From the NCBI RefSeq assembly GCF_900102525.1, contig NZ_FNBZ01000003.1, positions 124,001-188,000 on the forward strand: 64,000 nt of DNA, given 5' to 3'. Of this stretch, positions 54,860 through 63,885 are shown in pieces. The translations under genes were made by a program, and so were the position numbers. The number at the start of each line of letters is the position of its first letter. Within the stretch, counting starts at the first letter, position 1. This DNA is from Allobosea robiniae. Lineage in GTDB: Bacteria > Pseudomonadota > Alphaproteobacteria > Rhizobiales > Beijerinckiaceae. The notes beneath the pieces are model-generated. The model worked only from the letters and a program-made list of their open reading frames with translations. It made no database searches and was not told the DNA's origin.

Positions 54860-55888
54860 ATGACATCCATTCTCGACCCGAATGCCGCCGTCACTCTGAC
54901 GGTCGGCCCCGAACAGGCCGGCCAGCGTCTGGACAAGGCCCTCACCTTGCTCGCCGGCGAGATTTCGCGCGCCCGCCTGCAGCAGGTCATCAAGGAGGGC
55001 GGGGTCAGCCTCAACGGCGCCGTCTTCAGCGATGGCAGCCGCAAGGTGGTCGAGGGCGACACCATCGCGCTCGTGATGCCGGCGGCGAAGCCGGCCGATC
55101 CGATCGGGCAGGATATCCCGCTCGACGTCGTCTACGAGGACGAGCACCTGATCGTCATCGACAAGCCGGCGGGGCTCGTCGTCCATCCTGCCGGCGGGCA
55201 TGAGGATGGCACGCTGGTCAATGCGCTGATCGCGCATTGCGGCGAGAGCCTCTCGGGCATCGGCGGGGTCAGGCGGCCGGGCATCGTGCATCGGCTCGAC
55301 AAGGACACCAGCGGCCTGCTCGTCGTCGCCAAGAACGACCGGGCGCATCAGAAACTCGCCAAGCAGTTCGCCGACCATGGCCGCACCGGCCCGCTCCAGC
55401 GCGCCTATCTCGCCATCGCCTGGGGCGTGCCGCGCCTGCGCGAGGGCACGATCGACGCGCCGATCGAGCGCTCGACCCGCAACCGCGAGAAGATGACCGT
55501 GGTGAAGGAGGGGCGCGGGCGCGAGGCGATCACCCATATCGAACTGCTCGAACGCTATCCGCCCCTGCTGAAGGGGCTCAACGAGATGGAAGCCTTGGCC
55601 AGCCTGATCGAATGCCGGCTCGAGACGGGGCGCACCCACCAGATTCGCGTGCATATGAGCCATATCGGCCATCCGCTGCTGGGCGACCAGCTCTACGGCT
55701 CGGGCTTCGCCACCAAGGCGGTCCGCTTGCCGGAGGATGCGCAAGCCGCGCTGGCCGGGCTCGGCCGGCAGGCGCTGCATGCGGCGATCCTCGGATTCGA
55801 GCATCCGGCGAGCGGCGAAGAGATGCTGTTCGAGTCCGAGCCGCCCGAGGATTTTGCGAATCTGCAAGCGGCACTCGCGAGGCTGTGA
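54860..55888 (+). CDS. RluA family 23S rRNA pseudouridine synthase
   Basis: 342 residues: an N-terminal S4 RNA-binding domain (about 15-75, GQRLDKALTLLAGEISRARLQQVIKEGGVSLNG), then the RluA/RluD catalytic core with HRLDKDTSGLLVVAK, whose aspartate is the nucleophile, and RTHQIRVHMSHIGHPLLGDQLYG. It most resembles RluD, which modifies helix 69 of 23S rRNA. The ATG at 54860 is preferred to one at 54800 because it matches the family N-terminus. Confidence 0.93.
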   Translation: MTSILDPNAAVTLTVGPEQAGQRLDKALTLLAGEISRARLQQVIKEGGVSLNGAVFSDGSRKVVEGDTIALVMPAAKPADPIGQDIPLDVVYEDEHLIVIDKPAGLVVHPAGGHEDGTLVNALIAHCGESLSGIGGVRRPGIVHRLDKDTSGLLVVAKNDRAHQKLAKQFADHGRTGPLQRAYLAIAWGVPRLREGTIDAPIERSTRNREKMTVVKEGRGREAITHIELLERYPPLLKGLNEMEALASLIECRLETGRTHQIRVHMSHIGHPLLGDQLYGSGFATKAVRLPEDAQAALAGLGRQALHAAILGFEHPASGEEMLFESEPPEDFANLQAALARL

Positions 55889-56106
55889 GCGAATCCGGCG
55901 GTTTTGCCACCTTTCCGCCAGAGTGAGTTCGCATATACTGGGGTTGTTCGGATGCGGATGGCCAAGGGGGCGCCGCAAGCGAGCGTTCCGACCGAACCGA
56001 TGACAGGTTCCCGCGTTGGATCGTTTTGCCGGATCCGAAGCCTGCGCGAAGGTTGATCGCGCGGAGGGCCTGCCGCCAAGCGGGGGCCTCGATGAGGAGA
56101 ACGAGC

Positions 56107-57003
56107 ATGGCGAGTGCTTCGCTGCCCGTCCTGTCCGCCGAAGGCGGACTGTCACGTTATCTCGATGAAATCCGCAAGTTCCCGATGCTGGAACCGAGCC
56201 AGGAATACATGCTGGCCAAGCGCTGGCGCGAGCATGGCGACCGCGATGCGGCGCACCAGCTCGTCACGTCTCACCTGCGCCTCGTCGCCAAGATCGCCAT
56301 GGGCTATCGCGGCTACGGCCTGCCGATCGGCGAAGTCGTCTCGGAAGGCAATGTCGGCCTGATGCAGGCGGTGAAGCGCTTCGAGCCCGAAAAGGGTTTT
56401 CGCCTCGCCACCTATGCGATGTGGTGGATCAAGGCCTCGATCCAGGAATATATCCTGCGCTCGTGGTCGCTGGTGAAGATGGGCACCACCGCCAATCAGA
56501 AGAAGCTGTTCTTCAATCTGCGCAAGGCCAAGAGCAAGATCTCGGCGCTGGGCGAGGGCGACCTGCGCCCCGACCAGGTCAAGCAGATCGCGACCAAGCT
56601 CGGCGTCAACGAGCAGGACGTGGTCGACATGAACCGCCGCCTCGGCGGTGACGCGTCGCTCAACACGCCGCTGCGCGAGGATGGCGAGGGCGAGTGGCAG
56701 GACTGGCTGGTCGACGATTCGGAAAGCCAGGAGCGCCGCCTCGCCGATTCCGAGGAGGCGGATAACCGCCACTCGGCTTTGCGCGAGGCGCTGGAGGTGC
56801 TCAATCCGCGCGAGCGCCGCATCTTCGAGGCGCGCCGCCTGGCCGAGGACCCGATCACGCTGGAGCAGCTCTCCGAGGAGTTCGGCGTGTCGCGCGAGCG
56901 CGTGCGCCAGATCGAGGTCCGTGCCTTCGAGAAGGTGCAGGAGGCCGTGAAGAAGGCGATCACCCGCATCGAGGCGCCGCGCGCGGCGCTGCCGGCGGCC
57001 TGA
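56107..57003 (+). CDS. rpoH: RNA polymerase heat-shock sigma factor RpoH
   Basis: 298 residues. Region 2 is intact (LVTSHLRLVAKIAMGYRGYGLPIGEVVSEGNVGLMQAVKRFEPEKGFRLATYAMWWIKASIQEYIL). The RpoH box QKKLFFNLRKAKSKI and region 4 (TLEQLSEEFGVSRERVRQIEVRAFEKVQ) follow. It directs heat-shock and envelope-protective transcription. The ATG at 56107 follows AGGAGAAC; upstream in-frame ATG codons are out of family alignment. Followed by a strong terminator. Confidence 0.97.
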   Translation: MASASLPVLSAEGGLSRYLDEIRKFPMLEPSQEYMLAKRWREHGDRDAAHQLVTSHLRLVAKIAMGYRGYGLPIGEVVSEGNVGLMQAVKRFEPEKGFRLATYAMWWIKASIQEYILRSWSLVKMGTTANQKKLFFNLRKAKSKISALGEGDLRPDQVKQIATKLGVNEQDVVDMNRRLGGDASLNTPLREDGEGEWQDWLVDDSESQERRLADSEEADNRHSALREALEVLNPRERRIFEARRLAEDPITLEQLSEEFGVSRERVRQIEVRAFEKVQEAVKKAITRIEAPRAALPAA

Positions 57004-57026
57004 CCGGTTTCGCTAGCGAGAGTTTG

Positions 57027-57054
57027 AAGGGGCGCCGCGAGGCGCCCCTTTTTT
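57027..57054 (+). terminator. Intrinsic terminator after rpoH
   Basis: GGGGCGCC (57029-57036), loop GCGA, GGCGCCCC (57041-57048), then six T. It lies 24 bp past the rpoH stop and touches the 3' end of the convergent DUF2125 gene. Confidence 0.93.
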
Positions 57055-57055
57055 G

Positions 57056-58096
57056 TCAGTACAGCGGCGGCAGCGGCTGGAGGGGCAGGCGGAAGGGGCC
57101 GATGAAGACCCGGCCTTCGCGCAGCGAGACCGGAGGCAGGGTGGTCAGGCCCGGCGCCGTGGCAGTGTTGCCGCCGCGCCCGCCAAGGAAGCCACCGAGG
57201 CCGCCGAGCAGGTTGCCGATACGAAAGCCGCCGATCTGCTCGATCCCGGCCGCCGCCAACTGGAGGTCGCCGGCGACGCGGTGCAACGGATCGAGCAGCA
57301 ACTGCCCGCTGCCGTCGACGCGGGCCTTGCCCTTGGTCGAGACCAGGCGGGTCAAATCGAACATCCCGTTGGCGGCGCGCCAGCTCTCGAGCGCATCGGG
57401 GTTGAAGCCCTTGCGGAAGCTCTCGGCCTGGGTGAGCGTCGCCTGCAGGTCGATCTCGCCGGCTTCCGTGTTGCCGAGCAGGGCATCGATCGGCGGCAGG
57501 ATCGTGCCCTTGGCGTTGATGGCGATGTCGACGGCCTGATCGGTTGCGGGCCGGGTCGGGTTGCGGCGCAGATGCGCTTCGAGCGTGGCGGCGCCCCAGT
57601 TCTCGGCAGTGAGGCCGGGTGTCGTCAGCACGCCGCGCGGCTCGCTGGCGACGAGCGCGAAGCGCTCCGGGCTGCGCCAGGCAAAGCTGGCATCGAGGCT
57701 CTTCCAGGTCAGGTCGAGCGCGCGGCCTTCCGGCAGGAGCGCCTTCGCCGGGCTCGACACTTCGAGGATCACGAGGCCGGGCGAATAGATCTGGCCGACT
57801 GCGACGGTCGGCCCCGTCTCGACGCGCACCGCATCGCCCCAGCGGGTCGAGGTCAGGGTCAGCGCGTTGCAGCGCAATTCGATGCGGAAGGGGAAGCCGC
57901 CGATGCTGCGGTCGGCACAGGTCCAGGTGCGGCCGCGCTCGGCCTCGCGCGCCAGCGCGACGTCGATCTCGGTCGCGATGCGGCCACGCGCATAGAACCA
58001 GAAGGCGGACCAGGCGGCGGCGAGGACGACGAGCAGCATGAAAGGCCCGTAGAGCCAGAAGCGGCTGCGGCGGCGCGTCGGGAGGGGATCGGTCAT
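57056..58096 (-). CDS. DUF2125 domain-containing membrane-anchored protein
   Basis: 346 residues: an N-terminal membrane anchor (RFWLYGPFMLLVVLAAAWSAFWFYA), then a large periplasmic DUF2125 domain with two cysteines (WTCADRS and LRCNAL) and a closing Leu/Gly-rich GFRIGNLLGGLGGFLGGRGG stretch. DUF2125 is widespread in alphaproteobacteria but has no assigned function. It is convergent with rpoH and its stop adjoins the rpoH terminator. Confidence 0.9.
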   Translation of the reverse strand: MTDPLPTRRRSRFWLYGPFMLLVVLAAAWSAFWFYARGRIATEIDVALAREAERGRTWTCADRSIGGFPFRIELRCNALTLTSTRWGDAVRVETGPTVAVGQIYSPGLVILEVSSPAKALLPEGRALDLTWKSLDASFAWRSPERFALVASEPRGVLTTPGLTAENWGAATLEAHLRRNPTRPATDQAVDIAINAKGTILPPIDALLGNTEAGEIDLQATLTQAESFRKGFNPDALESWRAANGMFDLTRLVSTKGKARVDGSGQLLLDPLHRVAGDLQLAAAGIEQIGGFRIGNLLGGLGGFLGGRGGNTATAPGLTTLPPVSLREGRVFIGPFRLPLQPLPPLY

Positions 58097-58320
58097 GCGG
58101 CAGGCATTCCTTGCGCGGAGGCGGGCGGATCGCTAGATCGCCCGGACGGCTTTGCCGGGCGGTCTATCACGTTGGCGTGGCACCGGATTTGCTCGAAAAG
58201 CGGATGACGCTCTTCGGCCCGATGGTTTAGCTCGCCGGACGGGAAGGCGCCAGAGCAAGCGACCCGACCGAAACGGCAAGCTCAGCAAGCAGGCCGACGC
58301 GGCCAAATTATGGGACGAGG

Positions 58321-58890
58321 ATGACGACCGAATTCGGCGCGACCGATCTCTGGGTCTTCGGTTACGGCTCGCTGATCTGGCGGCCGGGCTTCGCTTTCGA
58401 GGAGAGCGTGCAGGCCCGCCTCCACGGTTATCACCGCTCGCTTTGCGTGTTCTCGCATGTGCATCGCGGCACGCCGGAGCGGCCGGGGCTGGTGCTGGGG
58501 CTCGATCGCGGCGGGGTCTGCCGCGGTCTCGCCTTCCGCGTCGCGGCTGGGCAGGCGCAGGAGACCGTGGACTATCTCCGGGCGCGCGAGCAGGCGACGG
58601 CGGTCTATCTCGAGCGCCACGTCCAGCTCAAACTGGAGGATGGCCGGCAGGTGCGCGGGATCGTCTATGTCGCCGACCGCAAGCACCTGCAATATGCCGG
58701 CAAGCTGCCGCCGGCGCAGTTGCTCAAGCTCGTTCGCGAGGGCAGGGGCCAGTCCGGCGAGAACCCCGACTACGTGCTGCAGACGCATGAGCATCTGCGC
58801 AAGATGGGCATTTTCGATCCGGTCCTGGCCGGATTGGCCCAGCAATTGGCGCCTGGGCTCGGCGCACCGCATCCGCCGCTGGCGGGTTGA
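58321..58890 (+). CDS. Gamma-glutamylcyclotransferase (ChaC family)
   Basis: 189 residues. It has the substrate-binding GYGSLIW (residues 14-20) and a catalytic glutamate, probably Glu90 in RAREQATAVYL. ChaC proteins split glutathione or gamma-glutamyl compounds to 5-oxoproline and the remaining amino acid or dipeptide. It is cytoplasmic and stands alone before a repeat element. Confidence 0.9.
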   Translation: MTTEFGATDLWVFGYGSLIWRPGFAFEESVQARLHGYHRSLCVFSHVHRGTPERPGLVLGLDRGGVCRGLAFRVAAGQAQETVDYLRAREQATAVYLERHVQLKLEDGRQVRGIVYVADRKHLQYAGKLPPAQLLKLVREGRGQSGENPDYVLQTHEHLRKMGIFDPVLAGLAQQLAPGLGAPHPPLAG

Positions 58891-58916
58891 GGAACGTTCG
58901 TCGAAAAGGTTTGCGC

Positions 58917-59016
58917 CGTCATTGCGAGGAGCGAAGCGACGAAGCAATCTAGGGGGATGGGGCTGACGCGTTAGAACCCAGTCCCCCTGGATTGCTTCGC
59001 TGCGCTCGCAATGACG
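58917..59016. repeat. GTCATTGCGAGG intergenic repeat
   Basis: CGTCATTGCGAG (58917-58928) and CTCGCAATGACG (59005-59016) enclose further pairs such as GAAGCAATCT/GGATTGCTTC and GGGGGAT/CCCCCTGG. This is a well-known Hyphomicrobiales intergenic element family, distinct from the GTCATCCCG family in this window. It lies after the ChaC gene and just beyond the 3' end of the next, convergent gene. Confidence 0.75.
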
Positions 59017-59042
59017 ATTCCGGCGGCTTGGTCCGGGAGGCT

Positions 59043-59441
59043 TCAGCCTTCCGGGTTCGCTTCCGGCATCAGGTCGAGCAGGGCGGCACGGCGGCTCATC
59101 CCGTCCTCGGCGAGCAGGTGGACATGAATCTCGCAGGCGCCGGCGGCCATGATCGAACGCTGCCAGCGGCCGAGCGCGGCTTCGATGCCGAAGGGGCCGG
59201 AGTCGCGGGCGGCGATGACACGTCGATCGCTGGAGACCGCGAGCAGGACCGCATCGGTGAAGCCCAGCGCATGCGTGTCGTCGACGGCGAAGACCGAGGC
59301 GACATAGCGGCGGCCAGAGCGGCCGCGCCAGGCGGTGAAGCGTCGTTCGCTCAGCGCAGCGGTGCTGCGCAGGGGCATTTCGCGGGCGGCAGGCGCCTCG
59401 TCGAACAGATCGGGTGTGTCGCGATAGGCGAGAGCGGCCAT
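59043..59441 (-). CDS. Hypothetical protein, 132 residues
   Basis: A soluble protein with no signal peptide. The middle, YVASVFAVDDTHALGFTDAVLLAVSSDRRVIAARDSG, has alternating hydrophobic residues typical of a small beta-rich fold, and the end is acidic (LLDLMPEANPEG). It is not recognised. The upstream side has AGGAGGAAC before the ATG, so expression is credible. No functional link with its neighbours is visible. Confidence 0.75.
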   Translation of the reverse strand: MAALAYRDTPDLFDEAPAAREMPLRSTAALSERRFTAWRGRSGRRYVASVFAVDDTHALGFTDAVLLAVSSDRRVIAARDSGPFGIEAALGRWQRSIMAAGACEIHVHLLAEDGMSRRAALLDLMPEANPEG

Positions 59442-59547
59442 GTCCGTTCCTCCTGTGATAGGAACAAAATGGGAACGACATGGGGATGAGTCAAGCGCTG
59501 CCGGAAGCGAAACCGCGTTTCGGCCTGCGGGATGCTGTCAGGGAGTG

Positions 59548-60309
59548 TCAGGAGTTGGCGAGCGGGTCCATCCCGCGCGCCGCAAGCTCGGCGCGGCCTT
59601 GGGCGAGGAGCCGGTCGCTCGCCGTCTCGACGCGTTCCTGCAGGGTGCGCTGGAAGGTCGCCTTGTCGAGCCCCGGTTCGATCGGCGGCAGGATCTCGAT
59701 GCGGACGGTGCCGGGGCGGCGCAGGAACTTGCGGCGGGGCCAGTAGAGACCGGTGTTCAGAGCGACCGGCACGCAGGGCACGCCGAGCTCGCCATAGAGA
59801 TGGGCGACGCCGAATTTGTAGTCCGGCGGGGCACCGGGCGCCCGGCGGGTGCCTTCCGGAAAGATCAGCAGCTGACGGCCGTTCTGGCCGAGTTCGATCC
59901 TGGCGCGGCGCGTGACGTCGGACAGGGCGCGGGCCCGCGCTCCGCGGTTGACCGGGATCATCCGCATCTTCGTCAGGGCCCAGCCGAAGACCGGGATCCA
60001 GGTCAGTTCGCGCTTGAGGATGAAGACCGGATTGCGGAAGACCGTGACCAGCGCGAAGGTCTCCAGGAAGGACTGGTGCTTGGCGCCGACCATCAGGCCG
60101 CCCTGCGGAACGTTCTCGATGCCGGTGATCTCGCAGCGCGTGCCGGCGACGACGCGCATCAGCCACAGAGCCGAGTGGGCCCAGCCGATCGCAACCGCCA
60201 GAATCGCGCGCTTCGGCAGAAGCAGGGCAGGCAGGACACCAAGGATCAGCCAGAGGGTGAGATTGGCATAGAACAGGATGTTGAAGGCGAGGGAGCGCAG
60301 GACGAGCAT
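59548..60309 (-). CDS. Lysophospholipid acyltransferase (PlsC family)
   Basis: 253 residues with an N-terminal hydrophobic helix (LAFNILFYANLTLWLILGVLPALLLP) and the acyltransferase domain. The FPEGTRR motif is intact. The HX4D motif reads AKHQSFLETFA, so the acid at the last position is Glu; this HX4E form occurs in a known alphaproteobacterial PlsC subgroup. It acylates lysophosphatidic acid or a similar lipid at the inner membrane. The ATG at 60309 is preferred to a TTG at 60318. Confidence 0.87.
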   Translation of the reverse strand: MLVLRSLAFNILFYANLTLWLILGVLPALLLPKRAILAVAIGWAHSALWLMRVVAGTRCEITGIENVPQGGLMVGAKHQSFLETFALVTVFRNPVFILKRELTWIPVFGWALTKMRMIPVNRGARARALSDVTRRARIELGQNGRQLLIFPEGTRRAPGAPPDYKFGVAHLYGELGVPCVPVALNTGLYWPRRKFLRRPGTVRIEILPPIEPGLDKATFQRTLQERVETASDRLLAQGRAELAARGMDPLANS

Positions 60310-60365
60310 GCTGCGCAATGAGCCCGAGACGCGCTTCCGGTCAAGCTCTGGCTATCGGTTCGGCC

Positions 60366-61172
60366 TCAACCTTCGTGGCGATGTTGCTCCAGAAGGCGGG
60401 AGCGCTTCTCGGCGGCAGGGCCGAGCGTATCGGCGGGCTTCGGCGAAACCGGCTTGCGGCCGCCGATGATCACCGAGAGACGCGAGGTCTCCGGATCGCT
60501 TTCGACAAGGCTGCGCAGGCGCGCGACGAGGTATTTCGCATATTCCGGCGCGAGCATCCTGACGACCGACCAGCGGTTCCACCAGCCGGAGGTGTCGACA
60601 TGCTCGGTCACGACCGGGTGGGCAACGAGCTGGACGCCCGGCATCGCATGGGCGAATTCGACGAGGGTGCGCGGCATGTGATAATTCGAGGTCACCACGA
60701 GCAGCGAGCGGAAGCCGTGGCGGCGGACCCAGCGCCGGGCCTCGATGGCGTTGCCGATGGTATTGCGGGCGCGATAGTCGAGGTCGACGCAGCAGGAGAG
60801 CAGGTCGCGCGAGGCGGGGTTCAGTTTGGCGAGCTCCTCACGGCCGGTTTTCTCGTTGACGCCGCTGATCAACAGGCGCTCCCCGCGCTCGGCGCCGAGC
60901 AGGCCGATGGCATCGCCGATGCGCTGAGCGCCGCCGGTGACCACGACGATCGCATCGGTGCGTGGTGTGCTTGCCGGCTCACGCGCATCGATCATCGCGG
61001 CGAAGCGGATATAGCCGATGCCCAAGAGCAGGGCGCCGACGCAGGCGATGGCAGCCGCCGTCAACCCGAGAACGCGGCGGAGCGAGGTCGATCGCGCGGG
61101 CATGTCCCTCCGGGGCGCGGAATCGGAAGGCGCCATCGCGAGATGGTCGTTTGTGCTGCCGATCATGGCCAT
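60366..61172 (-). CDS. YdcF/SanA-type (DUF218) membrane protein
   Basis: 268 residues. One N-terminal membrane helix (LGLTAAAIACVGALLLGIGYI) is followed by a DUF218 domain: AIVVVTGGAQRIGDAIGLL, NTIGNAIEARRWVRRHGFRSLLVVTSNYHMPRTLVEF. Members (YdcF, SanA, ElyC) act at the envelope, with some link to peptidoglycan precursors or lipid carriers. The start could also be an internal ATG at 61136. It follows ftsX in the same direction, a common arrangement in this order. Confidence 0.86.
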   Translation of the reverse strand: MAMIGSTNDHLAMAPSDSAPRRDMPARSTSLRRVLGLTAAAIACVGALLLGIGYIRFAAMIDAREPASTPRTDAIVVVTGGAQRIGDAIGLLGAERGERLLISGVNEKTGREELAKLNPASRDLLSCCVDLDYRARNTIGNAIEARRWVRRHGFRSLLVVTSNYHMPRTLVEFAHAMPGVQLVAHPVVTEHVDTSGWWNRWSVVRMLAPEYAKYLVARLRSLVESDPETSRLSVIIGGRKPVSPKPADTLGPAAEKRSRLLEQHRHEG

Positions 61173-61278
61173 GACGTCGCCGTCCTAGCGCGCCAATCGG
61201 GCATAACAGCGGCAGGCCCCTGTCCGGTCTTGCCGCATGCGTTAAGACCTGGTTGCCACGATGAAGCCAGCGGGATGC

Positions 61279-62253
61279 TCATGCCAGCATCCTCAGGTGG
61301 CGGCGCACGGTGAAGCGCGAGACCAGCCCGGCGATCACCGCGACGACCAGGGCGACGAGGATGACCGCTCCGTAACCGGTCCAGCCGATCTCGAAGGCGC
61401 CGAACAGGGCCTGCAGCTGCTCCGCTTCCGGCGTGGCACTCCAGCGCGAGGCGATGAAGCCGAGCACGCCGATCGTGACGATGGCGGCGAGGCCGCCGAA
61501 GAGTCCGCCCCTGAGGCCAAGCCGGATGAAGCGGCTCTGGAATTCCCGCGCGATGAAATCATCATTGGCCCCGACGAAATGCAGGACCTCGACGCTGTCG
61601 CGGCTGCCGGCCATGGCGCCGCGCGTGGCGAAGGCGACGGCCAGCGCCGCCGCCGTCAGGACGAGCAGGACGATCGCGAAGCCCGTGGCGATGATGGTTC
61701 CGGCCATGGCAGAGAGGCGCCTGACCCAGAGCCGGTGGTCGTCCAGCGTCGCGGTCGGTACCTCGCGGCGCAGCTCCGCGCCGAAGCCGCCGAGATCGGA
61801 GGCGGCATCGGCCTTCAGCTTCAGCACGATGAGACGCGGGACCGGCAACTCGACGAGATCGAGCCCGGTGCCGAGCCAGGGTTCGAGCAGCTTGTCCGAT
61901 TCGGCCTTCGGCACGGCGCGGACGCTTTCGACCTCCTTCAGCCCGCTCGCCAGCATGACGGCGCGCGCCACGTCGTCGTCGATCTTGCGGTGCGAATCGG
62001 GGCGGACCTGGATGGTCATCTCGTTGGAGATGGCGCCGCGCCACTGGTCGGAAGCGCGCGCGGCGAGGACGGCGGCGCCGGCGCTCAGCGCGGCCAGGAA
62101 GGTGAGGATGGCGATCACGGCCATCAGCGCGCGGCCGGCGACATTGTCGATCGGGACGAGCGGCTGGTCCCGCCGGAGATTGGCAGGCAGGCCGCGCGGT
62201 CGCCGTCCGGGCTCCCGGTCGCTGGCTTCAGGCGTCGACATGGAGGTGTCCAT
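61279..62253 (-). CDS. ftsX: Cell division ABC transporter-like protein FtsX
   Basis: 324 residues with the FtsX layout: an N-terminal cytoplasmic tail, one membrane helix (LMAVIAILTFLAALSAGAAVLAA), a periplasmic domain, then three helices ending FEIGWTGYGAVILVALVVAVIAGLVSRFTV. With FtsE it controls peptidoglycan hydrolases at the septum. The start is uncertain (62253 or 62241), and either overlaps the ftsE stop. It lies between ftsE and a YdcF gene. Confidence 0.93.
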   Translation of the reverse strand: MDTSMSTPEASDREPGRRPRGLPANLRRDQPLVPIDNVAGRALMAVIAILTFLAALSAGAAVLAARASDQWRGAISNEMTIQVRPDSHRKIDDDVARAVMLASGLKEVESVRAVPKAESDKLLEPWLGTGLDLVELPVPRLIVLKLKADAASDLGGFGAELRREVPTATLDDHRLWVRRLSAMAGTIIATGFAIVLLVLTAAALAVAFATRGAMAGSRDSVEVLHFVGANDDFIAREFQSRFIRLGLRGGLFGGLAAIVTIGVLGFIASRWSATPEAEQLQALFGAFEIGWTGYGAVILVALVVAVIAGLVSRFTVRRHLRMLA

Positions 62254-62887
62254 CGGCCAGCACGAGGCGCGGCGCGTCGTAGATTTCCATCAGGTTGAGA
62301 TCGTGGGTCGCGATGATGACGGCGGTGCCCAGCGACTGGAGCTCCATGAACAGCCGCAGCAGGCGCCGGCCGAGACCGGGATCGACATTGCCCGTCGGCT
62401 CGTCGGCGAGCAGGAGTTCGGGCCGGCTGATCAGGGCGCGCGCGATGGCGGCGCGCTGCTTCTCGCCGCCTGAGAGAACAGGCGGGACGGCATGCATGCG
62501 CTCGCCTAGGCCGACCCAGCGCAGCAACTCGACGACCTCGGCGCGATAGCTCGCTTCCTCCTTGCCGAGGACGCGCAGCGGCAGCGCGACGTTCTCGTAG
62601 ACGGTCAGGTGGTCGAGCAGGCGGAAATCCTGGAAGACCACGCCCATGCGGCGGCGGAAGGCGGTGAGCGTGTCCGGATCGAGCCGCGAGACGTCCTGGC
62701 CGAACAGGTTGACCAGCCCGCGCGTCGGCTTCAGCGCCATCAGGATGAGGCGCATCAGTGTCGTCTTGCCGGCGCCGGAGGGGCCGGTCAGATACTGGAA
62801 CGAGCGCGGCTCGATGCTGAAGTTGATGTCCTTCAGCACCTCCGGGCCCATGCCGTAACGCAGGCCGACATTCTCGAACCGAACCAA
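62228..62887 (-). CDS. ftsE: Cell division ATP-binding protein FtsE
   Basis: 219 residues, matching the family length. It has Walker A GPSGAGKTT, Q-loop VFQDFRLLDHLTVYENVALPL, signature LSGGEKQRAAIARAL and Walker B LLLADEPTGNVD. The start is a TTG at 62887, giving the usual FtsE opening (xVRFENVGLRYG); a GAGGAAG ribosome site precedes it. A longer frame to 62944 is unlike the family. It powers the FtsX complex at the division site. Confidence 0.93.
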   Translation of the reverse strand: MVRFENVGLRYGMGPEVLKDINFSIEPRSFQYLTGPSGAGKTTLMRLILMALKPTRGLVNLFGQDVSRLDPDTLTAFRRRMGVVFQDFRLLDHLTVYENVALPLRVLGKEEASYRAEVVELLRWVGLGERMHAVPPVLSGGEKQRAAIARALISRPELLLADEPTGNVDPGLGRRLLRLFMELQSLGTAVIIATHDLNLMEIYDAPRLVLADGHLHVDA

Positions 62888-63084
62888 ACGGTCTTCCTCG
62901 CTGAACCTGTCTTTTGCGAATCCGCATCCGATCCTACACCGCAAGCCGTCGCGCGCGGAAAGGTCGTGATGCGGACAGATTGCCCCAGAGATTCTTCACG
63001 GGGCGTTAACCATGAATCCCGCCAACTGAATTGCGCGCAACGGCTGCCGTCATGCGGCGCCCTTGAAGGAGTAGGCTCGCACCC

Positions 63085-63885
63085 ATGCTGATCGTCTGCC
63101 CATCCTGCGCGAGCCAGTATGAACTCGACGCGGCCAAACTGGGGCCGGAAGGGCGCAAGGTGCGCTGCGCCGGCTGCAGGACCTCGTGGCATGTCGAGCC
63201 CGGTGCCTTCCCGGAGCCTCCCAGCGAGGCCGAGACCCAGGCTCTGCTCGCCGAGGAGCTGGAGCGTGCCGCCGCGATCGATGCCGAAATCACAGCCCTC
63301 GCCGCCGAGGCTGGCGGGGAGCATGGCTCGGAGCATCCCTCTTCCGTAGAGGAGTTGCCGGTCGCAGCGCCGATGCGCCGGGCCAGGTCCTCCGGCAAGC
63401 CGCGCAGGATATCGGGCCCTTTCCTGCGTCGCGGGGGAGCCGGGCTGCCGGCTGCCGCGGCGCTCGCGGGGCTGGCCCTGCTCGGTACCGTGGTCTGGCA
63501 GCGCCAGGCCGCGGTCCGCGTCGCGCCGCAGCTTGCGGGCCTGTTCGAGACGATCGGGATGCCCGTCAACGTCCGGGGCCTCAGCCTCAGCTCCATCGAA
63601 AGCGGCCTCGTCGAGGACGGGCAGAACCGCTTTCTCGTGGTCGAGGGCGATGTCACCAATATCACCAGGAGCAAGACGGCGGTGCCGCTGATCGAGGTTG
63701 CGGTCAAGGATGCCGGCGGCGCGACGCTCTACACCTGGACGACCGAACCGCCGCGCGCGAATCTGGAGCCGGCCGAACTCATCCGCTTCCGGGCGCGGCT
63801 GGCCTCGCCGCCTGAGCAGGGACAGTCGGTCAGGGTGCGCTTCACCTCGGCTGCAACTATGGCCAATCTCGCCAGCAAGCCCTGA
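63085..63885 (+). CDS. MJ0042-type zinc-ribbon membrane protein
   Basis: 266 residues. The N-terminal zinc ribbon has CPSC and CAGC (Cys5, Cys8, Cys28, Cys31) in the MJ0042 pattern, followed by an acidic/Ala-rich cytoplasmic stretch, one membrane helix (GLPAAAALAGLALLGTVVW, about 120-140) and a periplasmic DUF3426-like domain (VVEGDVTNITRSKTAVPLIEVAVKDAGG). It lies divergent from ftsEX, its usual position in Hyphomicrobiales. Function unknown. Confidence 0.9.
   Translation: MLIVCPSCASQYELDAAKLGPEGRKVRCAGCRTSWHVEPGAFPEPPSEAETQALLAEELERAAAIDAEITALAAEAGGEHGSEHPSSVEELPVAAPMRRARSSGKPRRISGPFLRRGGAGLPAAAALAGLALLGTVVWQRQAAVRVAPQLAGLFETIGMPVNVRGLSLSSIESGLVEDGQNRFLVVEGDVTNITRSKTAVPLIEVAVKDAGGATLYTWTTEPPRANLEPAELIRFRARLASPPEQGQSVRVRFTSAATMANLASKP

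Noticed and set aside
55889..56106. rpoH promoter elements
   Set aside because: Sequences such as CATATACT upstream of rpoH lack a -35 at acceptable spacing, so no promoter was annotated.
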